From assembly GCA_021772135.1 (NCBI GenBank), contig JADYXQ010000023.1, forward strand, positions 1-64,000: 64,000 nt of DNA, given 5' to 3'. The notes under the pieces were generated by a model, which searched no databases, was not told the DNA's origin, and saw nothing but the letters and a program-made list of their open reading frames with translations. The translations under genes and the position numbers were made by a program. The stretch's first letter is position 1, and each line of letters begins with the position of its first letter. The DNA is from Candidatus Obscuribacter sp. (GTDB taxonomy: Bacteria; Cyanobacteriota; Vampirovibrionia; Obscuribacterales; Obscuribacteraceae). This document shows positions 52,595-61,337 of the stretch, one piece after another.

Positions 52595-53539
52595 TTATTG
52601 GCCGGCTAGAACAAACTGAAGGCCCTGTAAATAGTAGGCAGCCGGTGGCACACCGTGCTTTTCAGGCACAGAAATCAGGCTGGTTGGCAAGTTGTTACTT
52701 TGCAATTTCTGCTCCAGCTCTTTTTGAAGAAATGGCGGAATAATCGTGTCTTCGCTGGCTGATATGAGAGCAAAGCGTGTTCCAGCCCTAACTCTATTTA
52801 GGTTGGTATTAATGCTGCGTTCTTGATAGAGAGCCGGCGCGGCTTCTGGAGTCGCTCCAAGACCTTCCACCATGCCGGCCTGCACCAGTCTGGAAGAAGT
52901 CTTCCTATATAATTCGGCAAAGTCACCGCAGCCTTCGCTCGAGACTACCCCTGTGATTTTTTCTTTGATGTCGTCAGCTGCCAGATAGCTGTAAGCCAGT
53001 GATGAGCAGCCACCCATTGAAGTGCCCATCAAAACTATTTTGGCCACCGGATAGCGCATCATCAGTTCGTGAACATTCTGGTCAATATCGGCGATGGCAC
53101 TGGGATTGGCCCAGGAACAGTTGGCGCGATAGCTCGGGGCAAGCACAATTATGCCAGGGTAATGACCCTGCAGAGTTTGCACAATCGGTGCTCTTTTTGG
53201 CTCAATGAAAGGCTCTAGCGAAGTGGCGCGCATGCCATGCAAATAAACTAGCAGAGTGAGTGCTTTGCTACCGTCCAGCAAAAGCGGTGCCGCAACGGTG
53301 TATGAGCTGAGCATCCCATCCAGTTTAGAGACAAAATTCTGGTTTTCTAAACCAAAAGCCTGCTGGTTGTTACTAGTGTTGCGCAAGGCCGACATGTTTG
53401 CCGCCATCACTGTGCGTTCTTTTTGCAGCTTCTGGACTTTGTTCGATTGCTTGAGAAAGAGCACCAGAAAAACAATGCCGGAGCAGTCGAAAACAAGCGC
53501 CACGACCAGCAAAGAGATCAGAAGTGCTCGATTATTCAC
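52595..53539 (-). CDS. Membrane-anchored alpha/beta hydrolase
   Basis: 314 residues. An N-terminal transmembrane helix (LLISLLVVALVFDCSGIVFL) is followed by a short coiled coil, then an alpha/beta-hydrolase fold. Oxyanion motif LVYLHGMR lies near 97-104, nucleophile elbow GTSMGG has Ser174, Asp is in SASEDTIIPP and His in KHGVPPA. This layout is like prolyl-oligopeptidase/esterase-type hydrolases facing the periplasm. The GTG start has weak AAGG upstream. The Nudix gene follows on the same strand. Confidence 0.85.
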   Translation of the reverse strand: MNNRALLISLLVVALVFDCSGIVFLVLFLKQSNKVQKLQKERTVMAANMSALRNTSNNQQAFGLENQNFVSKLDGMLSSYTVAAPLLLDGSKALTLLVYLHGMRATSLEPFIEPKRAPIVQTLQGHYPGIIVLAPSYRANCSWANPSAIADIDQNVHELMMRYPVAKIVLMGTSMGGCSSLAYSYLAADDIKEKITGVVSSEGCGDFAELYRKTSSRLVQAGMVEGLGATPEAAPALYQERSINTNLNRVRAGTRFALISASEDTIIPPFLQKELEQKLQSNNLPTSLISVPEKHGVPPAAYYLQGLQFVLAGQ

Positions 53540-53623
53540 CTGCGTGATACCTTTTCTCGTGGGCCGACAGCGCCGGACCTTTACCTGTGAAGCTTAGCAG
53601 AGTAAGATGCTTTTGTTGAAACA

Positions 53624-54364
53624 GTGAATAGTATTGCCATGCGCGACTTTGTTTTACCCTACAGTTTTCGCCGATTTTACGGCCTGCTCTGCTTGAGTCT
53701 GCTCGGGGTGACCATTTTAAGTGCAGGGGTAAATGCCCAGGCTCCACCGCGGCCAAAAGCGCTGGACCCGGCTCGAGAACTGAACACTAGAGGCATTGAA
53801 TTTCAGTCTGCCGGAAAGCTCAAAGAGGCAGCCGACTGTTATCGTCGCGCTATTCAGATTAACCCTGCCGCCGCCGGCTATCACAATAACCTGGCTCTGG
53901 CATTGAAAGATCTCGGCGAGCTGACCGCTGCTGAAAGTGAAGCGCGCGTCGCTCTCAAGCTGAGGCCAAAACGGGCTGATTACTTTTTTAATTTGGGCAT
54001 TATTCTACAAAGGCAGAAGCGTCTGGCTGAGGCTGGAGCTGCTTTCAGACAGGCACTCGAAATAGATTCGGCAGACACTGACTGTCATTTCCGACTGGCC
54101 CAGGTCTTATTGGCAGCGTCTGGTGAGTCGCAATCGCTGGACCCAGCTTTGCAAGAGATAAAACTGGCAATCATGCTTAAGCCTGACCGACCTGAATATA
54201 GCGAACTGCTCGGCGATATTTATCTGAAAGAGAAAAAATTCGATGAGGCTTTCATTCAGTATAAAGCGGTGGTAATAGCTAAAGGTTTTACCGCTGCCAC
54301 CATCCCTGGTGAGTTAAAAGCCAAAATCGATTTTATCAAAGCCGCTCTGCAGTCTACAAACTAA
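53624..54364 (+). CDS. Exported TPR-repeat protein
   Basis: 246 residues from GTG 53624 or 241 from ATG 53639; the ribosome site is unclear for both. A signal peptide (LLCLSLLGVTILSAGVNAQA) is followed by TPR units: LNTRGIEFQSAGKLKEAADC, YHNNLALALKDLGELTAAES, YFFNLGIILQRQKRLAEAGA and later repeats. Likely periplasmic or membrane-associated scaffold. It diverges from the hydrolase gene and precedes the AI-2E family permease by 25 bases. Confidence 0.82.
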   Translation: MNSIAMRDFVLPYSFRRFYGLLCLSLLGVTILSAGVNAQAPPRPKALDPARELNTRGIEFQSAGKLKEAADCYRRAIQINPAAAGYHNNLALALKDLGELTAAESEARVALKLRPKRADYFFNLGIILQRQKRLAEAGAAFRQALEIDSADTDCHFRLAQVLLAASGESQSLDPALQEIKLAIMLKPDRPEYSELLGDIYLKEKKFDEAFIQYKAVVIAKGFTAATIPGELKAKIDFIKAALQSTN

Positions 54365-54389
54365 TCGCTTAATAAGGACGGTCTCAACA

Positions 54390-55559
54390 GTGCCGGAAAA
54401 CGACAAACTAATCGAACTCCAGCGCAAACTGGTTATTGCTGTGCTTTCCGTGATTCTCTTTGGTGTGCTCTGTCTCGTTGCATTTTTGTTTCTCGACGTC
54501 ATTCGCATTCTCGGTATATCGATATTACTTTCCTATCTGTTTATCAGTTTGGTTGACTGGTTCGAAAAATATTTAAAAAATCGCTCGGTTTCCATTTTTG
54601 TCGTTTACAGCATAGTGGCTGTGGTTTTAGTGATTTTGATGCTCACCGTGGTGCCATCACTTGTGGTGCAACTCAATCAGTTAGTCGAGTCGGTATTTCA
54701 TGAATTGCCACGCACTATCGAAAGTTTCGGTCGCTCTCTGGCTCCCTTTGACCAGCGGCTTCACGCCGCCCAAATTCAAGTGCGCGCTATCGATCTGTTG
54801 ACCTCAATTGCCCAGAACGTGCCTAAGCCAGATACGTCCATGATTTTTTCGCGGGTGGGCGAAGTGGCTATGTCGACTATGACCTGGTTGCTTTATGCAC
54901 TGAGTATTCTCGTAGTTTCTTTCTACTTTATGCTCGATGGCTATCGCATGACCGGCTGGATAATTTCCACTTTTCCCACGAGATATCACAGCAAGCTGAC
55001 GGCTATGACCGCTGAAATCGATGTTAGTCTGCAAGCTTTTTTTCGCGGCCAACTTGTACTCGGTCTCTTTTTTGGCCTGGTGATGCTGGTTGTCTACATT
55101 GTTATCGGTGTGCCGTTTGCGCTGGTACTGAGCGTGCTGCTCGCCATCTGGGAAGTGGTGCCTGTAATTGGGCCACCAATAGGTTTTCTGCCGGCCCTTA
55201 TAGTTGTGGCTTTGAACGGCCTCGATAATGTGCCTATGAATCGCTTCGGTCAGGTGGTGGTGCTGGTTCTGGTTTTCAACATTTTTCAGTGGTTGAAAGA
55301 TAATCTGGTGGCGCCGCGTTACATCGGCAATAAAATCGGTCTGCACCCGGTGGTGATTTTTATCGTCATCATGATCGGCGCAAGAATCGATGGCATGCTG
55401 GGCATTATTTTCGCCATACCAGTGGCGAGCGCTCTTAATGTCGCTTACCGCCACCTACTCGAAGAAGTTAGCGCAAGGACCGGTCAAGTAGTCGACGGTG
55501 AAGTTAGCACTGCGGTGCCAGCGGCCACAATTGAGGAAGCACCAGGCACGGTGCTCTAA
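54390..55559 (+). CDS. AI-2E family transporter (PerM/YdiK type)
   Basis: 389 residues, with about eight hydrophobic segments and the family core IWEVVPVIGPPIGFLPALIV (near residue 255). FDLLVAPRYIGNKIGLHP-like sequence appears as NLVAPRYIGNKIGLHPVVIF (near 310). N-terminal two-helix unit and central amphipathic region are also typical. Family members export small molecules or act as ion antiporters; AI-2 export is shown only for a few. The GTG start follows AAGGA. The 68-residue gene on the other strand begins to end one base away. Confidence 0.9.
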   Translation: MPENDKLIELQRKLVIAVLSVILFGVLCLVAFLFLDVIRILGISILLSYLFISLVDWFEKYLKNRSVSIFVVYSIVAVVLVILMLTVVPSLVVQLNQLVESVFHELPRTIESFGRSLAPFDQRLHAAQIQVRAIDLLTSIAQNVPKPDTSMIFSRVGEVAMSTMTWLLYALSILVVSFYFMLDGYRMTGWIISTFPTRYHSKLTAMTAEIDVSLQAFFRGQLVLGLFFGLVMLVVYIVIGVPFALVLSVLLAIWEVVPVIGPPIGFLPALIVVALNGLDNVPMNRFGQVVVLVLVFNIFQWLKDNLVAPRYIGNKIGLHPVVIFIVIMIGARIDGMLGIIFAIPVASALNVAYRHLLEEVSARTGQVVDGEVSTAVPAATIEEAPGTVL

Positions 55560-55766
55560 TTACGGGGCTTTTTGTCCGGCTTCGAATTTCTTCTGGTTCT
55601 TAATTGCTTCAGTCTTTTTCTTCTTGGCCATTTCGTCCGGCGTCAGAAGCTCTCCGGTTCCGCCCAAGTCGCTTGAAAGGCTGTTAAAGATTGTGTTTTG
55701 CAGCACGATGCCAAGGACTACGCAAATCGCCAGACCTAACAAAATTAACTTGGTATTGTTTGACAT
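55560..55766 (-). CDS. Small single-pass membrane protein (68 aa)
   Basis: One N-terminal helix (KLILLGLAICVVLGIVLQNT) followed by a charged, Lys-rich tail (EMAKKKKTEAIKNQKKFEAG). AGGAA lies seven bases before the ATG, a good ribosome site for so small a frame. Its stop abuts the end of the convergent AI-2E permease gene. No family recognised; the helix followed by a hydrophilic tail would suit a small accessory subunit. Confidence 0.6.
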   Translation of the reverse strand: MSNNTKLILLGLAICVVLGIVLQNTIFNSLSSDLGGTGELLTPDEMAKKKKTEAIKNQKKFEAGQKAP

Positions 55767-55931
55767 CTGCCGTTCCTGCCGTGAAATTGAACCTAAACTG
55801 ATTTTCTAAACGTTCCCTGCAATTATATGAGAATAACGAACTGGCTGCATAGGTCTGGGGCTGATAAATCAACAAATCAGTATTTCGCTTTGTAAGTCAA
55901 TCGCCGCAAGCTCTTTCCAAGTGGTTTAGAT

Positions 55932-55956
55932 GCTAATCATACAAGGGTATGATAGC
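55932..55956. repeat. Near-palindrome upstream of moxR
   Basis: GCTA-ATCATAC-aagg-GTATGAT-agc: a perfect 7-bp inverted repeat extended by GCTA/TAGC with a one-base bulge. It ends 71 bases before the moxR start. It may be an operator for the five-gene operon or a hairpin in its leader; no T-run follows. Confidence 0.4.
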
Positions 55957-56027
55957 TAACGTTCAGGGCCGCCGGGTCAGCCTGGCGTCGCGCTTGAATC
56001 TATCCCAAATTTAAAGGGCTGCTCAAA

Positions 56028-56996
56028 GTGACTAATTCACAGGCTTTCGCCAACACAAGTCCAGGTCAAACTTCGCCATATACAGCCGCCGCCAAGGCGC
56101 TTGTGCAAAATATGGGCAAAGCTCTGGTAGGCCAGGCCAGACCGGCCAAGCTAGCGGTTGTGGCACTTCTAGCCGGCGGTCATGTACTTTTAGAAGACGT
56201 GCCCGGAGTAGGCAAAACGCTTTTGGCTAAAAGTCTCGCCAATTCGGTCAAAGCAAATTTCAAGCGCATTCAGTGCACGCCAGATCTTTTGCCTTCGGAC
56301 GTCTCGGGGGTCAATATTTTTGACCAGAAAGACAGTTCTTTTCATTTTTTGCCGGGGCCAATTTTCACCAATATTTTGCTGGTAGATGAAATCAACCGGG
56401 CTACACCGCGTACGCAATCATCTTTGCTGGAAGCGATGGAAGAAGGGCAGGTCACCAGCGATGGTACTACCAGACCTCTGCCGCAACTCTTTTTTGTTAT
56501 TGCTACTCAGAACCCCATAGAACACCATGGTACGTTCCCTCTGCCCGAGGCTCAACTCGACCGCTTCATGATGTCTATGTCTCTTGGTTATCCCCAAGCA
56601 GACCAGGAAGCTGAGATTATAAAAAAGACTATGCGTGAAGGTGCTTTTAACGTCGATTCAATTCTAAGTACAGAAGATGTTCTAGCTGCTCGACTGGGCG
56701 TGAAGAAAATATTTGTGCATGACACTCTTGTTAATTACGTTGTTCAAATTGTTCAAACCACCAGAAAGCATCCTTCAGTGTTGCTCGGGGTCAGCCCAAG
56801 GGGCTCGCAGTTATTAGTAAAAGCGGCACAGGCCAACGCTTTTATTGACGGTCGCGATTTTGTCACTCCTGACGATATTAAACTGCTCGCCCCTGCCGTA
56901 TTCGGCCACCGTGTGCTACCAAAAGTAAAGACCAACCGGGTCAGTCATGCAGAACTCATCGAAAAAATCCTTGAGACCGTCCCCGTCCCAGCCTAG
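56028..56996 (+). CDS. MoxR-type AAA+ ATPase
   Basis: AAA+ chaperone-like ATPase of the MoxR family. Walker A is EDVPGVGKTLLAKSLA (about residues 58-73), followed by RIQCTPDLLPSDVSG. Walker B is LLVDEINRATPRTQS, and sensor 1 is IATQNPIEHHGT. Length 322 is typical. The GTG start follows AAGGG. MoxR ATPases assemble or remodel partner proteins, usually the DUF58/VWA proteins encoded beside them, as here. Confidence 0.94.
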   Translation: MTNSQAFANTSPGQTSPYTAAAKALVQNMGKALVGQARPAKLAVVALLAGGHVLLEDVPGVGKTLLAKSLANSVKANFKRIQCTPDLLPSDVSGVNIFDQKDSSFHFLPGPIFTNILLVDEINRATPRTQSSLLEAMEEGQVTSDGTTRPLPQLFFVIATQNPIEHHGTFPLPEAQLDRFMMSMSLGYPQADQEAEIIKKTMREGAFNVDSILSTEDVLAARLGVKKIFVHDTLVNYVVQIVQTTRKHPSVLLGVSPRGSQLLVKAAQANAFIDGRDFVTPDDIKLLAPAVFGHRVLPKVKTNRVSHAELIEKILETVPVPA

Positions 56997-58536
56997 CGCT
57001 GCGGGGAGCACCAAATCTGGTGCAGCTAAACCGATGCCTCCGGCTCAAACTGGTTCTGGCATGGGTTCAGGCATGGGCTCTGGTATGGCGCCGGGCAGGC
57101 CTGTTGATACAACCGTTCCCTTTGGCACTTCCGGCGGCCGCAGGCTGAAAGTGCCTGTTGGTTTTGGTTACAGTGTATTTTTAGAAGGCCGCCAGTTTGG
57201 CATGCTTATAGTTTCGGTAGGGCTATATATCTTTGCTGCTGTTGTGGCTAGCGAGTGGATCTATTTACTCTCAGCCGCTTTTCTCGTGGCTTTGTTTTTA
57301 GGCTTTGTCTTGCCGTTCTTTGAACTGGCCGGTCTCAGTGCCACTTATTCTTTGCCGCAAGAAGTAGCGCCGCTTGAAACCGCCGCCATAAAGGTCAATA
57401 TTAAACGCCAGTTTAAATTGGGCCCGATATCATGGGTGGTGCCCACCCGCGCCCTGCGCATGACCGTCAATATGCTCAAACGTTCTACCGATGGTCTACC
57501 GAGCGATATTACCGTATCGCCGGATCCGGTTTATATCGACAAGTTAGAAAGCGCTGAATGGTATACCTTCCCAACGCCTTCGCTCAAGCGTGGAATTTAC
57601 TATCTTGACAGCGTTGAGCTCACCACCTGTTTTCCTTTCGGCATTGTCTGGTGGTCGCGTTCAATCAAATTGAAAAAAGTTGCCGGCGAATCTGACGCCA
57701 GCATTACTGTCTATCCAAATGTCTTGTCGATTTCAGGCAATTTTCTTTATCGTCTTACCGGCATCGTTTCGCCTATGGGGCACGCCACTTCTACTTCAGT
57801 GATTACTCATCAATCAAGCAGTTTCAGAAGTGTGCGCGAATTTCGCAGCGGCGACAGCCTGCGCCACATTCACTGGGCTTCTACTGCTCGCCAGGGCAAA
57901 ATGCTGGTGCGCGAATTCGATTCAGAAACTCTGCCAGTTTTTGATATCTTGCTCAATTTACGTGCCAATTACCGCTCACCTGAACAATTCGAATTGACTG
58001 TAACACTGATTAACTCACTGGTGCACCTTGGCCATAGTTTGGGTCACATGCCCAGGCTGATTCTTAATCCTTCTACCGAGTCGGCCGACTTGCAGATTCT
58101 CATGGCCGATTTACCCCACGTGCCGCCCGGTCTGGCACTTACTGCCGAAATTCTTGCCCGGGTAGAACCAATTACCAAAGTGGCGGCCAACCGCAAAACT
58201 ATTGAAGAAGAAGAGCCCACAGATTTTGAGACCTGGTCGCATGTTAATGATCGGCCGTTGCTCACTGTTTTACCGACTTCCGAGAAGATTATGAAATTTA
58301 CCCCGGGCAAAGGCGACGTGGTCTGCCAACCTGTTGAAATTGTGGAAGTTTCGCCCAACTGGCAAGATGAAAGCGAGCCGTTGCCGGGCATGGAAAGTCA
58401 GGGGGGCGAAAAAAGCGTAAACTTTAAGAGTGCCCGCGGTGCATCCACCAAAAAATCGGAGCGCAATGAAATTGGCCCTACTAGCGGCATGGTTATAGCC
58501 CGTGTGGAGTCGGAAGGAGATTTTGACGGCTTATGA
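56947..58536 (+). CDS. DUF58 domain membrane protein, MoxR partner
   Basis: 529 residues if it starts at ATG 56947, which overlaps moxR by 50 bases; ATG 57034 is possible. A disordered Pro/Gly/Met N-terminus (GSGMGSGMGSGM) precedes two membrane helices (LIVSVGLYIFAAVVAS and LLSAAFLVALFLGFVLPF). The DUF58 core is SGDSLRHIHWASTARQGKML (near 305). The C-terminal 120 residues are polar. DUF58 proteins work with MoxR ATPases and transglutaminase-like proteins; the process is generally unknown. It overlaps the next gene by four bases. Confidence 0.88.
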   Translation: MQNSSKKSLRPSPSQPSAAGSTKSGAAKPMPPAQTGSGMGSGMGSGMAPGRPVDTTVPFGTSGGRRLKVPVGFGYSVFLEGRQFGMLIVSVGLYIFAAVVASEWIYLLSAAFLVALFLGFVLPFFELAGLSATYSLPQEVAPLETAAIKVNIKRQFKLGPISWVVPTRALRMTVNMLKRSTDGLPSDITVSPDPVYIDKLESAEWYTFPTPSLKRGIYYLDSVELTTCFPFGIVWWSRSIKLKKVAGESDASITVYPNVLSISGNFLYRLTGIVSPMGHATSTSVITHQSSSFRSVREFRSGDSLRHIHWASTARQGKMLVREFDSETLPVFDILLNLRANYRSPEQFELTVTLINSLVHLGHSLGHMPRLILNPSTESADLQILMADLPHVPPGLALTAEILARVEPITKVAANRKTIEEEEPTDFETWSHVNDRPLLTVLPTSEKIMKFTPGKGDVVCQPVEIVEVSPNWQDESEPLPGMESQGGEKSVNFKSARGASTKKSERNEIGPTSGMVIARVESEGDFDGL

Positions 58537-61337
58537 GCAAACGTGAAAGTTTACCTCCTGAAGATTCTATTCCGCTGCGGATTGTTGTCTATTTGATGAC
58601 ACTGACTTGCATCTTATCGAGCTGCGTCTTCATTAAGACAGCATGGCCAGTGGCGGTACTCGGTTTTACTTTATGCACAGTTGGCTCGCTGGTTGCCTAT
58701 CAATATAGGCACGAAAGCAAAAAATGGATGCAACTGATTGTCATTGTGGGCGTGCTCGGTGTGGGGGCTAACGCCCTGGCTGAATTTATGAATCCGATGA
58801 ACGGTCCGGCTGATTTCTGGGGGCCGGTGGTGCATTTTGTTGCCGGCACTTTTGCACTGCACGCTTTCGATTTGAAATCGCGTTCAGATATCAATCTATC
58901 GGCCATGCTCGGAGCTTTGATTCTCTGTTGTTTGTCACCGGTGGCTCGAAGCCTGGCTTTTGGCGGTGCAGTGCTGACTTATATCAGTCTTGGGACAGTG
59001 ATGCTGTATTACGACTGCATGTCTCGCACTTTAACGAACTGGCTCGACAGACCGATGAAGCCGGCACCGGTGGTGGCATCAGCTCTGAGCGAAAAGAAGC
59101 GCAGGCCCAGTGGCAGTGCCCAGCTCACTCTTGCTCTATTGCCGCTCATAACTTTGCTTTCCTTTTTGATGGTGCCACGTTCTGATGACACCATGGATAT
59201 TATTACTTCCAGCCTGAAGAATATGAATCTGGCCAGCTTAATGAGGCTCTTGCCCGATTTTAGTAAGCACGATGGCGCCAATCAACCCAAGCGCAATACG
59301 TATAGTGCACCGTTGCATAACCTTGGTGTGAAAAAGCTAAACGACGCAGAGAAAAAAGCAGCGCAATTGGCTGCCCAAGAACACAAGGCCGAAAAACCGC
59401 CTGACGCCCCAGCTTCAGCTGAAGGAGACGCTCCTGCCTCTAAACCATCCGAAGCCGGTGAAAAAAATTGGGCAAAGGCCGAGAAAAAGGCTAAAGAAGA
59501 GAAGGTCAGTGACGCCGATAAAAGTGCCCCAAAGCCAGGCGAGAAACCTGGCCAAAACCAGGCAGTAAAGGGCGGCAATAAGGGTAAAAAAGAAAAAGCT
59601 CAGAAGCTGGCTGCTGCAATTGCTAAGGCCAATGGCGGCGCCGGAACTGGTGGAACTGGTGGAACTAAAGGTACTAATGGTACTAATGGTACTGGTGGCT
59701 CTGGTTCTACAGGTGGTGGCGGAGGCGGTTCATTAGCCACTAAACTGGTAGACATGGATGCCCTCCATGACTCAAAATCAAAAGAGATTTTGTTTAAGGT
59801 CAGCTCCACACGACTGTTTTACGAAAGACGAGCTGTGTTTGATAATTTTGATGGCCGCTTCTGGATGCGATCAAAAGATTTTATTACCGCTAAGAATATC
59901 GATATCAAGCCGATTACAGCAAAACCTGATGCGGCTGTTGAACCTGTGGTACCGGTTAACTCGACCAATCAACCGGCTCTCAGTGAAGAAGCGCAGGCCG
60001 AGAAAGAATTGGAAGAAGAGCGTTTGCGCGCTATGGACGGCGAATTAGCTGGATTTGGTTCAACCACGGCAGTGCACTATGTATTTTTTAAACCGGAAAA
60101 ACCAAATTTTGATGTGAAGAAAGCCAATGCTTTTATTGTGCCGAAAGTTTTGCCCACACTGGAACTGACTCAGGGCTACGAAGTTCTCTCTGATCTCGAC
60201 AATGTGGTGCCTGTCTGTTGGATTCCACAAATGGTCGGCATTGGCGGCAAAACCGTCACCGTTGACGACTACGGCATGGTGCAAAGTTCTGAAATATTGA
60301 AAAAAGGCGACAGCTTTAAAGTGGTATCACAACTGCCCTTATACGATACTGCGCGGATGCGGAACGATCCGCCGCGGAGCATGGAGCAAGAAAATCTGAT
60401 TCGCAAACAACTGACGAATTATCTGCAATTGCCTGATGATCTCTCTAACGATGTGGTTACTTTTGCTAATCAGTCAGCCGGTCAGACAGGTAACTGGTTC
60501 AGCACGGCCGACAAAATTTGCAAAATACTGCGCACTCACGCTCAGTTCGAACTCACAAAGCCGACTGATTTTGAAGCGGCGGATGACCGCATCAATCAGT
60601 TTCTCTTTGAGCGCAAAAAAGGCAACAGCAAAGATTTTGCCGCTACATTCGTGGTGCTCTGCCGTTGTGTCGGTTTGCCGGCCAGGCTGGTGAGCGGTTA
60701 CGGTATCGGCAAAACTAATAAAATTTCAGGCATGCGTGAAGTCTCAAGTTCTGACTCTCACCTCTGGTCTGAAGTGTTCATACCTGAATATGGTTGGGTA
60801 CCTTTTGATGCTGTGCCCGATGGCATTTTGCCTGCCCAGGCCCGTGAAGAAGGCTACAGTTTCAGTGCTCTGGAAAAAATGGTAGAAGCTCAGACCGGCA
60901 TGAACTTGAGCGACAACGACGGATTCAGTGTGCGCCGTATTCTCGGTTGGGTAGCGATTATTTTCTCATCGCTCATACTTCTGGCCGGTATTGTTTACGG
61001 CCTTATCGTACTGGTCAGGCACTTGCGTCGGGAAGCGGCCCTGAAGAAATGGCGCGGACCAGAGTGGAAGCTCTACATCGCCATTATCAAAGATTTGAAG
61101 AAAATCAAAATCGAAAGGCTGGAGCATGAAACCAGTACTCAGTTTGTTCATCGTGTAGCTGACATCATTAAAGACCGCGTTAAGCAAGGCCTGAACGCAG
61201 ACAGAAATTTGCCCAATGCCCTGTCCGATTTCTTTACTGTTTATGACGCCGTTCATTTCGGCAACAAAGACTTGATGAACGACTTAAAAGCGAAAGCTTC
61301 GGAAGTGCATAAGCTGGTTAAGTCCAAAGGCAAATAA
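58533..61337 (+). CDS. Transglutaminase-like membrane protein with Ser in place of catalytic Cys
   Basis: 934 residues. Several membrane helices at residues 15-180 and 185-215 are followed by a long extracytoplasmic region. Residues about 270-400 are low-complexity Ala/Lys/Glu, then Gly/Thr/Asn-rich. The transglutaminase-core domain lies around 690-770: KGNSKDFAATF, LPARLVSGYG, DSHLWSEVF and GWVPFDAVP. The Cys expected after GxG-type KGN is Ser699 (codon AGC), while His743 and Asp759 remain. A C-terminal helix (IIFSSLILLAGIVYGLIVLV) precedes a cytoplasmic tail like DUF4129. This is TgpA-like in layout; whether it is active is open. Confidence 0.88.
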   Translation: MSKRESLPPEDSIPLRIVVYLMTLTCILSSCVFIKTAWPVAVLGFTLCTVGSLVAYQYRHESKKWMQLIVIVGVLGVGANALAEFMNPMNGPADFWGPVVHFVAGTFALHAFDLKSRSDINLSAMLGALILCCLSPVARSLAFGGAVLTYISLGTVMLYYDCMSRTLTNWLDRPMKPAPVVASALSEKKRRPSGSAQLTLALLPLITLLSFLMVPRSDDTMDIITSSLKNMNLASLMRLLPDFSKHDGANQPKRNTYSAPLHNLGVKKLNDAEKKAAQLAAQEHKAEKPPDAPASAEGDAPASKPSEAGEKNWAKAEKKAKEEKVSDADKSAPKPGEKPGQNQAVKGGNKGKKEKAQKLAAAIAKANGGAGTGGTGGTKGTNGTNGTGGSGSTGGGGGGSLATKLVDMDALHDSKSKEILFKVSSTRLFYERRAVFDNFDGRFWMRSKDFITAKNIDIKPITAKPDAAVEPVVPVNSTNQPALSEEAQAEKELEEERLRAMDGELAGFGSTTAVHYVFFKPEKPNFDVKKANAFIVPKVLPTLELTQGYEVLSDLDNVVPVCWIPQMVGIGGKTVTVDDYGMVQSSEILKKGDSFKVVSQLPLYDTARMRNDPPRSMEQENLIRKQLTNYLQLPDDLSNDVVTFANQSAGQTGNWFSTADKICKILRTHAQFELTKPTDFEAADDRINQFLFERKKGNSKDFAATFVVLCRCVGLPARLVSGYGIGKTNKISGMREVSSSDSHLWSEVFIPEYGWVPFDAVPDGILPAQAREEGYSFSALEKMVEAQTGMNLSDNDGFSVRRILGWVAIIFSSLILLAGIVYGLIVLVRHLRREAALKKWRGPEWKLYIAIIKDLKKIKIERLEHETSTQFVHRVADIIKDRVKQGLNADRNLPNALSDFFTVYDAVHFGNKDLMNDLKAKASEVHKLVKSKGK

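Noticed and set aside
54390-55559. Quorum-sensing AI-2 exporter TqsA
   Set aside because: Family membership is clear but most members have other or unknown substrates, and no luxS is present in the window.
56028-58536. MoxR-VWA chaperone (NorQ/NorD or CbbQO-like)
   Set aside because: The partner is a DUF58 membrane protein, and no VWA domain gene follows; the next gene is transglutaminase-like.
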